Below are positions 1 to 8,148 of a DNA stretch of 64,000 bases, one piece after another. The stretch spans positions 1 through 64,000 of the forward strand of contig NZ_JAEVLT010000023.1 in NCBI RefSeq assembly GCF_024494385.1, given 5' to 3'. This DNA comes from Bacillus sp. EB600 (GTDB lineage Bacteria; Bacillota; Bacilli; Bacillales; Cytobacillaceae). The notes beneath the pieces are model-generated. The model saw only the letters and a list, made by a program, of their open reading frames with translations. It was not told where the DNA came from and did no database searches. Position numbers and translations under genes: made by a program. Positions within the stretch are counted from its first letter, which is position 1. Every line of letters begins with the position of its first letter.

Positions 1-185
1 TATTAATTAAAATTTATATTCTTTCAGTTCAACTTAATTTTTACAGTTTTTTCGTAATCCATGCCTCTTCAATCTCCTTCTGAATATCTGCTACCAAACG
101 AAAATGATTTTGATAATGAAAACCACAATCAATCCTGATACAACAACTCCCCCTGGAAAACCAGAATACCAGGATAATGAGTATA

Positions 186-398
186 TCAAGAAATCCTTCC
201 ATCCAAATTGATTAAAATATTCAGGATCGACAACGAAGCAAAGCCTTGTGTATTCGGCGGCAGATTATATACGCTGTATCCCCTGTAGTCCACCGAGATT
301 GGATTAACCCAATCTGAAGCTTTGGAAACAAAGTCGTTATCGTTTAATAACCCTCCATTTTCCTGCAGGTCCGCAACGATTTTCTTGGCCAGCTTCCC
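186..398 (-). pseudogene. gamma-glutamyltransferase (YwrD/Ggt-like) remnant
   Basis: Read on the minus strand this stretch gives about 70 open codons containing DYRGYSVYNLPPNTQGFASL, which matches the conserved Y-x-P-P-N-x-Q-G-F segment of the gamma-glutamyltransferase family (seen in sequence; family assignment from memory). A TAG stop lies directly upstream in frame and a TGA stop at 186-188 ends it, while the family is normally over 500 residues, so this is an internal fragment. The remaining 185 bases to the window edge hold further short open pieces on the same strand that I could not assign. The stretch up to the next gene (399-517) holds only a terminator-like hairpin. Confidence 0.6.
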
Positions 399-400
399 CT

Positions 401-424
401 AGGACTGTTTCGGCAGTCCTTTTT
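401..424 (+). terminator. terminator-like hairpin
   Basis: A perfect 7-bp stem AGGACTG/CAGTCCT with a six-base loop is followed by a run of T. It lies between the ggt remnant and the DUF3231 gene, and no intact gene reads into it from the left, so it may be a leftover of a lost gene. Confidence 0.5.
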
Positions 425-517
425 CATTATCGTTATAAGTTAAAAGTCAGATTTGTTGGAATTAAATTATTTTCCAATGGTAATCCTAAACAAAAATACG
501 GGAAAAGGGGATTAGTT

Positions 518-1567
518 ATGACCACGGATAAAGAATTAAATCCAATGAATGTGATGAAACCACTAAATATAAGTTCAAATGCATTAGATGAGACCCGACC
601 TTTAACAACTTTTGAAATGGGTAAACTTTGGGCTACCTATATGGGAAACAGTATGTCAATTCAAATCTTAAGTTATTTTCTTCAACATTGCGAGGATGAA
701 TATATTAGGGCGCTATTGGAAAATGGTTTAGCTTTATCAAAGGATTTCACACAAAGGATTGAAGGAGTTTTTAAAAAAGATCATTTCCCTATACCTACTG
801 GATTTACTAAGGATGATGTAAATCTTGGTGCTCCCCGTTTATACGCAGATGAATTTTACGTTCATTATTTAAAATATGCTGCTAAAGCAGGTATGAGCCT
901 TTACGCAGTAGCAGTTCCATTAGCAATGAGAGAGGATATAAGAGAATTTTTTGTTTATTGTAATCAATGTACTACAGTCCTTCTAGGACAAATTAATGAT
1001 GTTTTAATGGAAAAAAAATTTATTGCAGAACCTCCTATCATTCCAACACCACAAGGAATTGATAAAATTGATAACCAAAGTTACTTAAATGGATTTCTTA
1101 GAAATGTCCGACCATTACAGGCATTAGAAATCATTCATCTTTATGATAACATTGAGAATAACACAACAAGTAAGGCATTATTATTGGGATTCTATCAGAT
1201 CGTTCAGGATGAAAAGATAAAGGCTTTGTTTAAACGAGGTTTAGACATGACTGATAAAGCTGTAAAGCAGTATATGGAAAAACTGCACATTGAACACATG
1301 CAACCACCGTCGTACATAGACCATTTGGTTTCAACATCTACATATCCTCCTTTTTCCGATAAAATAATGCTGTTTCACAAAGTGGACATGTTCGCAATGA
1401 AGATAAGGTCATTCGGAAACTCACTGGCGGTAACTGCAAGAAGAGATATCAATATGTTGTATGTAAGAACTCTTATAAACATTGGCTTATTTGTCGATGA
1501 CGGTATGAATATCTTAATTGATAAAGGTTGGTTGGAATCACCACCAAAAGCGTTTGACAGAATGTAA
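518..1567 (+). CDS. DUF3231 family protein (two-repeat, coat-like)
   Basis: A 349-residue protein built from two similar halves (about residues 25-175 and 190-340). Each half starts with a phrase of the type L-T-x-x-E-x-G-x-L-W or L-x-A-L-E-I-I-H-L-Y and is predicted to be helical, as in the DUF3231 family of Bacillaceae, which consists of duplicated ferritin-like or CotF-like four-helix units of unknown function. The ATG is preceded by AAAAGGGG at a good distance. There is no signal peptide or membrane segment. The gene stands alone on the plus strand beside degraded sequence. The family is usually linked to sporulating bacilli; a role in the spore is inference only. Confidence 0.75.
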   Translation: MTTDKELNPMNVMKPLNISSNALDETRPLTTFEMGKLWATYMGNSMSIQILSYFLQHCEDEYIRALLENGLALSKDFTQRIEGVFKKDHFPIPTGFTKDDVNLGAPRLYADEFYVHYLKYAAKAGMSLYAVAVPLAMREDIREFFVYCNQCTTVLLGQINDVLMEKKFIAEPPIIPTPQGIDKIDNQSYLNGFLRNVRPLQALEIIHLYDNIENNTTSKALLLGFYQIVQDEKIKALFKRGLDMTDKAVKQYMEKLHIEHMQPPSYIDHLVSTSTYPPFSDKIMLFHKVDMFAMKIRSFGNSLAVTARRDINMLYVRTLINIGLFVDDGMNILIDKGWLESPPKAFDRM

Positions 1568-1627
1568 GTATACAATTGGAACAGCTTGAACAACTTCGAA
1601 TTGCAAGCTAGTCCCTTGCCATGGTTT

Positions 1628-1737
1628 TTAATCTCCTGCTGATTTCACTAATTTCCGTCTGGCGGATCGTTTTTCTACAAACATCTCCTCCAATGACTTT
1701 GTTTGATCGTTTTGTTCCTTTTTCTTGCTTCATCCAT
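1628..1737 (-). pseudogene. decayed copy A of a small repeated ORF
   Basis: The minus strand carries ATG-GATGAAGCAAGAAAAAG (M-D-E-A-R-K-R-N-K-T-I-K-Q), then the frame shifts and continues as K-S-L-E-E-M-F-V-E-K-R to a TAA. The same leader and start, diverged, occur again near 18.5 kb (copy B), where the frame is instead broken by a TAG. Alignment by eye suggests about four bases are missing here relative to copy B. Similarity between the copies extends over roughly 1666-1820. Function unknown. Confidence 0.45.
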
Positions 1738-1845
1738 CGTCCCCATCTCTATCACCTTTTATATAAGGAGAAACATCAGCATTGGACAGGATAAATAAAA
1801 GATTTTTTTGACAAAGATGTGAACCTATGCTTTCAGCTTATGATC

Positions 1846-1881
1846 CAAAAAAAGAGTGCGAGCTTTGTTTCGGTCGCACTC
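1846..1881 (-). terminator. terminator (minus strand)
   Basis: A perfect 8-bp stem GAGTGCGA/TCGCACTC is followed on the minus strand by seven T. It could end transcripts coming leftward from the structured RNA or molybdenum hydroxylase region. Confidence 0.6.
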
Positions 1882-1958
1882 CCTGCTTTCTATCGCTATC
1901 GGTCGATAAAATGGTCAGCAGAATCGTAAATCAGACGTAATAGATTCCTTTAAAGAAA

Positions 1959-1995
1959 AAATCGTATGGAATATTTTTCCCTTTCCACACGATTT
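1959..1995. repeat. inverted repeat
   Basis: Arms of 13 bases (AAATCGT-a-TGGAA and its partner TTCCA-c-ACGATTT) separated by an 11-base loop. No T run follows. It lies between the terminator at 1846 and the structured RNA element. Nothing else is recognisable between 1821 and 2031. Confidence 0.5.
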
Positions 1996-2031
1996 GAGCA
2001 CTTTATTATTTACTTCTACCTTTATCGTTTT

Positions 2032-2489
2032 CCGACAGAAGACTTCATCTGATTTATGTTACGGGCGCAAGCCCAATAAATCAGGTGGAGATGAATGTCG
2101 GTTAGCGTAAGCTAACATTATTGTACAATTCGAACAATTGAGCTATTCTACCATTGTAAGTCGTTCCTTGAAAACTGGATATACGAGGTTGTGACAAGAA
2201 AAAGCTTTGTCACGTAAAATATCCAAGCACTAATTTGCTACAACGTAAGGCTGTTGCTTCATGCATAGCTTAGTGGGTGCGTCAACCATCCGTGTGTACT
2301 CGACTAGTCGGGGCTTGTATGGATCTTTTTGGGAGATGCAAGTGGTACTTGAGTACCAACCAAAAACAGTGATTTGGGGATACCACTCAGAGCGTCACTC
2401 GTCTTAGTTTTAGACGAAAAGACCTGAATGGCTAACTCAAGCCCCCACTGAAACAGGAACCGTTAGGTTCTCAGTGGGGGTACGTTGAC
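2032..2489 (+). ncRNA. IS200/IS605 right-end / OMEGA-like structured RNA without nuclease gene
   Basis: Dense nested pairing is visible: CCGACA (2032) with TGTCGG (2096) enclosing CTGATTTAT/ATAAATCAG and GGGC-gcaa-GCCC; then GTTAGC-gtaa-GCTAAC (2101); GGATAT/ATATCC (2177/2219) enclosing GTGACAA/TTGTCAC; and at the 3' end CCCCCACTGA/TCAGTGGGGG (2442/2471) enclosing GAACC-gtta-GGTTC. Two loops are GNRA tetraloops. The last hairpin, its flanks and the terminal TTGAC (2485) resemble the right ends of IS200/IS605 (TnpB/IscB-type) elements, whose transcripts act as guide RNAs; this link is from memory of such ends. No tnpA, tnpB or iscB frame is present. If transcribed rightward, the bases just after 2489 would be the guide position and run into the 3' end of the XdhC gene. 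Confidence 0.5.
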
Positions 2490-2503
2490 TTCTTCTGTTC
2501 TAA

Positions 2504-3298
2504 TTATCTATCTAATTGTTTCACTTTTAGAGGCTTTTTTTCCCTGCTTGCTTTGATGATTTCTCCGATAATACTGATGGCGATTTCTTCTGTTGTTTCC
2601 GAGCCAATTTCCAATCCGATGGGAGAATGGACCTGCTCCAACTGCTCTTGCATGACCCCCTCACTTTTTAATTTTTCAAATATGCTGATCACCTTGCGTT
2701 TACTGGCGACCATCCCCACATAGGCACACGGAAATTGCAGAATCGTTTTTAATGCAACATCGTCCCGATCTTTTGTAGCAATCGCTGCATATGATTTTTC
2801 ATTGAGGTCGGCTGAAAGCAGTGCCTTGCCAATATCCTCGTTCACAAAAAGATTGGTCGCATGAGGAAACCGTTCCTTTGTACAATAACTAACGCGGTCA
2901 TCGACAATGCAATAAGGATATTCAAGAAAATCGGCGAGCTTTGCCATCGCATAGCTCAAATGACCGGCTCCAACCAGAACGAGTTCTGGCCTGCTTTTAT
3001 AGATTTCAATAAAGACTCGTAACGTGCCGCCACAATTCATGTGAATTCCGTCTTTTGCCTGTTTATTTAATTTATATTCAATGATTTTCGATTGACCATT
3101 TTGGATTGCCTTTACACTTTCTTCGATGATATAGAATTCAGCCAAGCCCCCTCCGACAGTCCCTTCAATCGTACCATCACGGTATACAATCATTTTGCCA
3201 ACATGCCTGGGAGTCGAGCCCTTTGATTCAATAATCATGGCTAAAGCAAAGGTTTCGTTTTGACGCGTCAGCATCGCCACTTTTTCCATCAGCAGCAT
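2504..3298 (-). CDS. xdhC: XdhC/CoxF-family molybdenum hydroxylase maturation factor
   Basis: A 264-residue member of the XdhC family, which binds the molybdenum cofactor, assists its sulfuration and delivers it to xanthine-dehydrogenase-type enzymes. The N-terminal half has S-K-G-S-T-P-R-H-V-G-K-M and the conserved H-M-N-C-G-G-T-L motif (about residue 107). The C-terminal half is a Rossmann-like domain starting L-V-L-V-G-A-G-H-L. It is the last gene of the minus-strand operon, 27 bases after the FAD subunit, which fits a dedicated maturase. B. subtilis PucA is the nearest well-known counterpart. The stop codon lies only 15 bases from the end of the structured RNA element. Confidence 0.9.
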   Translation of the reverse strand: MLLMEKVAMLTRQNETFALAMIIESKGSTPRHVGKMIVYRDGTIEGTVGGGLAEFYIIEESVKAIQNGQSKIIEYKLNKQAKDGIHMNCGGTLRVFIEIYKSRPELVLVGAGHLSYAMAKLADFLEYPYCIVDDRVSYCTKERFPHATNLFVNEDIGKALLSADLNEKSYAAIATKDRDDVALKTILQFPCAYVGMVASKRKVISIFEKLKSEGVMQEQLEQVHSPIGLEIGSETTEEIAISIIGEIIKASREKKPLKVKQLDR

Positions 3299-3325
3299 GA
3301 ATAGCTCCCACCTTTTTTGAAAAAA

Positions 3326-4195
3326 TTAAGTCGGTTGATATTGCTTCAAGCTAAGAAAATAGCGTAATAGATTTAAGGCGACTGTTTTTCTGTATACTGC
3401 CGTGGAACGCTGGTCGTCGATCGGTCGAATGATTTTTTCAAAGTCTGCTACAATCAAACTGATGTCTGCATCCGGTAATGGGATTCGTTTTCCAAGCAAC
3501 TTCTTCTCACTATCTATGGAACGAACCATTGTCGGTCCGACTGCCCCGAAGGCTAAGCGAATGTCGTCGATTCGTTCTTTGCTTATCCGGATGTATCCCG
3601 CAAACGATACTTTGGCTATGGCATCCGCGTTCCTGTTTCCTACTTTTTCAAAAACGACATGAGAACCATCTTCAAACACTGACGGTAAAATAATCTCAAT
3701 CAGTATTTCATTTTGAAAGCGTTGGACCCGTCGCGGACCTTGAATATAATCGTTGATGGCAACTACACGATCTCCATTTACGGAGCGCAACAGAAGCTTT
3801 GCATTGTAAACATATAACAAAGGAAGTGAGTCCCCGGCTGGAGAGGCGTTACAGATATTTCCACCCAATGTTCCCCGGTTTCGAATGGCCGGGGCAGCAA
3901 TTGATTTCATTGCATTCTTTAAGGCTAAAGGAGTTAACGGATTTTCAAGTAATTCACTATAGGTACAACAGGCCCCGATGTGTAGATCCTTGTGAATTAG
4001 ATACACCTGCTTTAGCTCGGTTAGGTGATCAATAAAAACAATTGGTTTGGGAATTTTTGGAGGTACTCCCCTTCGACTTTTGTGAAGAACCATGACATCC
4101 GTGCCGCCGGCTATGATGGCACAGTCTTCTTTATTCAATTGGCTCAACGTTTGATCTAAACGGTCGAAGCGATACGCGGTTATTTTCTCTGCCAT
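3326..4195 (-). CDS. molybdenum hydroxylase FAD-binding subunit
   Basis: A 289-residue FAD subunit of the CoxM/XdhB/PucC type that passes electrons from the iron-sulfur subunit to flavin. The FAD-binding motifs A-G-G-T-D-V-M-V (about residue 30) and R-N-R-G-T-L-G-G-N-I-C-N-A-S-P-A-G-D (about 106-123) are intact, and a CO-dehydrogenase flavoprotein C-terminal domain follows. Its start overlaps the end of the 2Fe-2S subunit gene by 16 bases, so the two are translationally linked. The substrate cannot be read from this subunit. Confidence 0.92.
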   Translation of the reverse strand: MAEKITAYRFDRLDQTLSQLNKEDCAIIAGGTDVMVLHKSRRGVPPKIPKPIVFIDHLTELKQVYLIHKDLHIGACCTYSELLENPLTPLALKNAMKSIAAPAIRNRGTLGGNICNASPAGDSLPLLYVYNAKLLLRSVNGDRVVAINDYIQGPRRVQRFQNEILIEIILPSVFEDGSHVVFEKVGNRNADAIAKVSFAGYIRISKERIDDIRLAFGAVGPTMVRSIDSEKKLLGKRIPLPDADISLIVADFEKIIRPIDDQRSTAVYRKTVALNLLRYFLSLKQYQPT

Positions 4196-4656
4196 AAGCA
4201 GTCACCTTTTTTCGCCGCCAATTTAACTGCATCAACAATCATATTGTAGCCAGTACATCGGCACAGATTCCCGGAAATACCTTCACGAATTTCAGCCTCT
4301 GAAGGATGAGGATTTTGAAATAACAATGCTGCACTTGCCATAATCATACCCGGAATGCAATAGCCGCATTGCACTCCCCCGGCAATGGAATAGCACTCAT
4401 CTAAAATCTTAAATTGCTCCATTTCAATTAGACCTTCTATCGTTTGAATATCGGTACCAGCAATCGAGCCAATTGGAATAAGGCAGCTGTTTTGCAGGAG
4501 GTTATTCACAAAAACACTGCAGGCTCCGCACTCCCCTTCACCACAACCTTCCTTTGTTCCGATTAACTCAAACTCATCTCTCAATAAATCTAGTAATCTG
4601 GCAGTGGCAGGGGCGTCCGTTTCTACCGTTCTTCCATTTAGTGTAAATTTAATCAA
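4180..4656 (-). CDS. molybdenum hydroxylase 2Fe-2S subunit
   Basis: A 158-residue protein of the CoxS/XdhC-small/PucE type. The plant-type ferredoxin cluster ligands are in G-C-G-E-G-E-C-G-A-C-S with a fourth Cys in Q-N-S-C-L. The C-terminal helical domain binds the second cluster through C-G-Y-C-I-P-G and C-R-C-T-G-Y. Eight cluster Cys are therefore present. It overlaps the Mo subunit stop by four bases and the FAD subunit start by 16, the usual compact order of such operons. Confidence 0.94.
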   Translation of the reverse strand: MIKFTLNGRTVETDAPATARLLDLLRDEFELIGTKEGCGEGECGACSVFVNNLLQNSCLIPIGSIAGTDIQTIEGLIEMEQFKILDECYSIAGGVQCGYCIPGMIMASAALLFQNPHPSEAEIREGISGNLCRCTGYNMIVDAVKLAAKKGDCLWQRK

Positions 4657-6815
4657 CCATCAGCACCTTCTTCCATCCAAAGACTTTCCATAATGACTTC
4701 CGGTGTAATCGGTATTTGCTGATAAGAAGTTTGCAGTGCATTCTCGATTGCAGCTTGGACTGCTGGTGCCCCCCCGATTAAAGTCAGTTCGCCTGCGCCC
4801 TTTGCCCCGTATGGACCATCAGCATAGGGATTATCAAAGACCCTGCTTTCGATTGAAACAACATCCATTGAAGTCGGCGGTCCATAATCCGATATGCTTT
4901 TTTGTTGGATTCTTCCTTGCTTTGACGTCATCTTTTCTAGATAACCGTACGCTAACCCTTGAGCCAAACCGCCGTCAATTTGACCTTTCATAATCCGTTC
5001 ATCGATGACTTTGCCCACTTCATAATTGCCGTATACTTTTTCTAACTTTACCATTCCTGTTAACGTATCAACTTCTACTTCAACGAAATTAACACCCCAT
5101 GAATAAGCCGGGTAGGCATCTCCAGTGAAGGTCAACTCGTTCCATGGAATCATTTCACGGTGAACATAATTCTCTACTACTTCCTGTTCTACATTTGGTT
5201 GCCACTGAGCCTTAAGTTTTTTTGCCGCCCGTTGAAGCAATGTTCCAACAATCATTGTCGTCCTGGAGGCTACGGTCGGACCGGAGTCGGGAACCTCCTT
5301 TGTATCTGGATAAGGGTACACAATTTCTTCGTACGGGAGGTCTAGTTCTTTGGCGACAATTTTACACAGTGTCGTCAAAATGCCTTGTCCCATATCAGAA
5401 TTTGAGATCTTTAACGATACCTTGCCGTCCTTTGATTTAACGAGCCTAACCTTTGCTTTAATATGATCTCTTTCGCCGTTGCCTGTAAATCCACAGCCGT
5501 GGAGGAACAGCGAAGTTCCGATGCCTTTCTTATAGCGATGATTTTGTTGATTATAACGGAGAAACTCCTCCTTTTTCTTTTGGTATTGTGACGAGTTAAG
5601 TAGGTCCTCAATCATCTCTTCCATTAATATTGGGTCTCGGAATTTTCCTTTGGTGATGGTGGGGTCTCCTCGTTTGACGAGGTATTTTCGTTTATATTCA
5701 AGCGGGTCGATTTTTGCCAGTTTACTAAGATGTCCAAGATGACTTTCGATTCCGGCAAAGCTTTGTGGAGCACCAAAGCCTCTGAAGGCACCGTTCGGAA
5801 CTGTATTGGTTTTTAGACAAAAGCCTTTTGCATGAAAATGTGGAATTTTATAAACACCGGCACTGTTTATTAAGGCACGCTGCAGTACGACAGAGCTCAA
5901 TCCCGCATTCGCTCCGCCATCAAGAAAAACGTCAACACACATGCTCAAAATATTTCCTTCCTGATCCAGGGCAGTTCGATATTTGAGTTTGGCCGGATGC
6001 CTTTTCGTCGTAACCACCATATCCTCAGAACGGTCGAACACGAGCATCACTGACTTTTTAACTGCTCTTGCAGCAACGGCTACGTGACAAGCCATCATTG
6101 AAGGATAATCTTCTTTTCCTCCAAAACCTCCGCCGGTAGGACTTTGCACAACTCTGACTTCATCGTCGCCACAGGCCAAAGCACTTAGCAATGCATTTTT
6201 TATATAATAAAGACATTGCATCGATCCCTGGACGACAATTTCATCATCCTTATAAATGGCGAGCATTCCTTGTGGCTCAAGGTAGACATGCTCCTGATAA
6301 CCCGTATTATATTCTTCTTCGATGATTTCATGAGTACCCTGCTCGATCGCTGAAATGATTTCTAGGTTTTCACCAAATTCATAGCTTGCCATGGTAACCC
6401 CAGGTTTTGATTTTTGATTTATCGCTTCGTCCAATGTGTAAATCGCCTGATGTTCTTCAAATTCAACCTTCACTTCATTCAGCAAACCGTATAGGACATC
6501 CAGGTCTTTTCCAACGAGCATAAGAATCGGCTCTCCAATATAATTGACCCACTCATTGGCAAATATGGGCTGATCTTCTTTGATGATTTTGACATAATTC
6601 GGTCCGGGGATATGATCTGCTCCGACCGCTTCATACCCTTTCGGAAGGCTGGGTAGTTGAATGGATAGGATTTTTCCATAGGCAATTGACGACCGAACCA
6701 AAACACCATAAACCATATTTTCCACTTTCACGTCACTAATATAGGGCAACTGGCCCGATACTTTCCCTTTATGGTCTTTTTTGGGCACTGATGTGCTTAT
6801 GTCTTTGAGATTCAT
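4653..6815 (-). CDS. molybdopterin-binding catalytic subunit of a xanthine-dehydrogenase-type enzyme
   Basis: A 720-residue large subunit, close to the usual length for the separate Mo subunit. Domain order is the ald/xan dehydrogenase alpha/beta hammerhead (about residues 15-120) followed by the two cofactor-binding domains. Visible signatures are G-G-G-F-G-G-K-E-D (about 230), F-R-G-F-G-A-P-Q (about 345) and G-P-Y-G-A-K-G-A-G-E-L (about 670), whose Glu is the catalytic base of the family. Purine oxidation (PucD-like) is plausible, but the substrate is not certain because nicotinate, aldehyde and CO enzymes share these motifs and no other purine catabolic gene is nearby. Confidence 0.85.
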   Translation of the reverse strand: MNLKDISTSVPKKDHKGKVSGQLPYISDVKVENMVYGVLVRSSIAYGKILSIQLPSLPKGYEAVGADHIPGPNYVKIIKEDQPIFANEWVNYIGEPILMLVGKDLDVLYGLLNEVKVEFEEHQAIYTLDEAINQKSKPGVTMASYEFGENLEIISAIEQGTHEIIEEEYNTGYQEHVYLEPQGMLAIYKDDEIVVQGSMQCLYYIKNALLSALACGDDEVRVVQSPTGGGFGGKEDYPSMMACHVAVAARAVKKSVMLVFDRSEDMVVTTKRHPAKLKYRTALDQEGNILSMCVDVFLDGGANAGLSSVVLQRALINSAGVYKIPHFHAKGFCLKTNTVPNGAFRGFGAPQSFAGIESHLGHLSKLAKIDPLEYKRKYLVKRGDPTITKGKFRDPILMEEMIEDLLNSSQYQKKKEEFLRYNQQNHRYKKGIGTSLFLHGCGFTGNGERDHIKAKVRLVKSKDGKVSLKISNSDMGQGILTTLCKIVAKELDLPYEEIVYPYPDTKEVPDSGPTVASRTTMIVGTLLQRAAKKLKAQWQPNVEQEVVENYVHREMIPWNELTFTGDAYPAYSWGVNFVEVEVDTLTGMVKLEKVYGNYEVGKVIDERIMKGQIDGGLAQGLAYGYLEKMTSKQGRIQQKSISDYGPPTSMDVVSIESRVFDNPYADGPYGAKGAGELTLIGGAPAVQAAIENALQTSYQQIPITPEVIMESLWMEEGADG

Positions 6816-7050
6816 TGCAACAACACCCTTCGACTCATTTTTTTAAAGGAGACATATGATTAATAAAAACCTCTTCCTACGATTTTATAAATGAGAATGA
6901 TATTTTATGCTTCATTTTTGTGCTTGAACTAGGTTTATTTCTGCTCCAATCAACAGGTAATAAAATAGCCTCCAACAAAAATGCAGCCTGATTCAACCTG
7001 GAAAGCTGATCGAATCAAGCTCCGCTGATAAATGAAAAATATCGAAAAAT

Positions 7051-7635
7051 TCACGTTTTATTATAATCTATGGCTTTTTGGTAATCTTCCGGAGTATCTA
7101 CATCCAGTAATACTCCCGGATCATCGACATGAATGTATTTCTTTTCGTAACCGGAGAGGACCACACGCAAATTACTTTTTGGATTGGTTTCAAGTATTTT
7201 CTCTTTCACTTCGCTTGATAATTTGATGGGGTGACCACCTTTATCGTTAAAGCTTGGAATCACTACGTTTCCCGTGTGTTTTGCCAGCAGCTGAACGGTC
7301 TCTTTTTTAACAAGCGGACAATCTCCGGGTGTTAAAAAGAAGGTTGGGGTATTTACTTCGTTGCAGCCCTTTTGAACGGAACGAAACATCCCCTGGGAAA
7401 AGTTTTCATTAAACACAAACTTCATCTGAAATGAATAGGCATTTTTACTATTAATTTTTTCCATTTCCTCTTGGATGATCTCCGCTTGAAACCCAGCTAC
7501 GATGATGACTCTGCTGCACAAACCTTCAAATTTAGCTATCGTTTGCTCCAACACTGTCATTTGCCCTAGTGGCAAAGTCATTTTAAATGCATTCGCTCGG
7601 CTGGAATATCCAGCAGCTAAAATGATGGCTTCCAT
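7051..7635 (-). CDS. molybdenum cofactor cytidylyltransferase-like protein (MocA/PucB type)
   Basis: About 194 residues. The nucleotidyltransferase signature I-L-A-A-G-Y-S-S-R-A at the N-terminus, followed by K and a conserved T-P-G-D-C-P-L (about 105-111), places it in the MobA-like NTP transferase group that converts Mo-molybdopterin to its cytosine dinucleotide form for hydroxylases. The ATG at 7635 is chosen because GGAGGTGA sits eight bases upstream; a TTG five codons earlier would lie inside that site. The gene precedes the hydroxylase operon on the same strand after a 235-base gap with no strong terminator. Confidence 0.85.
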   Translation of the reverse strand: MEAIILAAGYSSRANAFKMTLPLGQMTVLEQTIAKFEGLCSRVIIVAGFQAEIIQEEMEKINSKNAYSFQMKFVFNENFSQGMFRSVQKGCNEVNTPTFFLTPGDCPLVKKETVQLLAKHTGNVVIPSFNDKGGHPIKLSSEVKEKILETNPKSNLRVVLSGYEKKYIHVDDPGVLLDVDTPEDYQKAIDYNKT

Positions 7636-8148
7636 GTTGGTCACCTCCAAGGATAGATCTTGTCTGCCTTTATTAAAAGAATATGATTATACCAATTAAA
7701 AATGATGCCACCATGGAATGGCTTTGTTAAGAAGATAGTTTTTATAATGAAGATTCACTCCACAAACCCATTAAACCCCCAGTACCGATCAATAAATAGC
7801 GAACGGTTACAGCCTTTCCATTTAAAAAAGTGGCTCACAACCGGGTAAAGCACTTGCTGAATCAGAAGTCCCATGTTTCTGTCAACGTAAAGTTAAACAG
7901 TGAAGGAGAAGTCAGATAATCATTTTCGGGTGTCCTACCAGCAAAATGCACTTTCTTGAGGGTACCCCACATTAAGTCCTCTTTCAAAAACATATTGGAA
8001 AAATGATTTTATGATAACATCTGCGCCATCATTAATCCCCACAATTAAATTGGATATTTCTCTTAAGCGTTTCATTGGAACTTAAACAGAAAACCAGTTA
8101 ATCTGTAACAGTACGTTTTTAGAAAGGAACTTTTATGGGGGTGGATAA
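7636..8148. other. non-coding stretch with a possible small gene remnant
   Basis: About 510 bases between divergent genes. The minus strand from 7874 to 7755 has a 39-codon ATG frame (M-G-L-L-I-Q-Q-V-L-Y-P) that reads like a membrane-protein piece but has no ribosome-binding site and no recognisable family. Otherwise I see only the start region of the MFS gene, whose ATG at 8149 is preceded by GGGGGTGG. Confidence 0.3.

Noticed and set aside
2504..6815. Naming the molybdenum hydroxylase as xanthine dehydrogenase (pucABCDE)
   Set aside because: Motifs prove the enzyme class but not the substrate, and no other purine catabolic genes are in the window.
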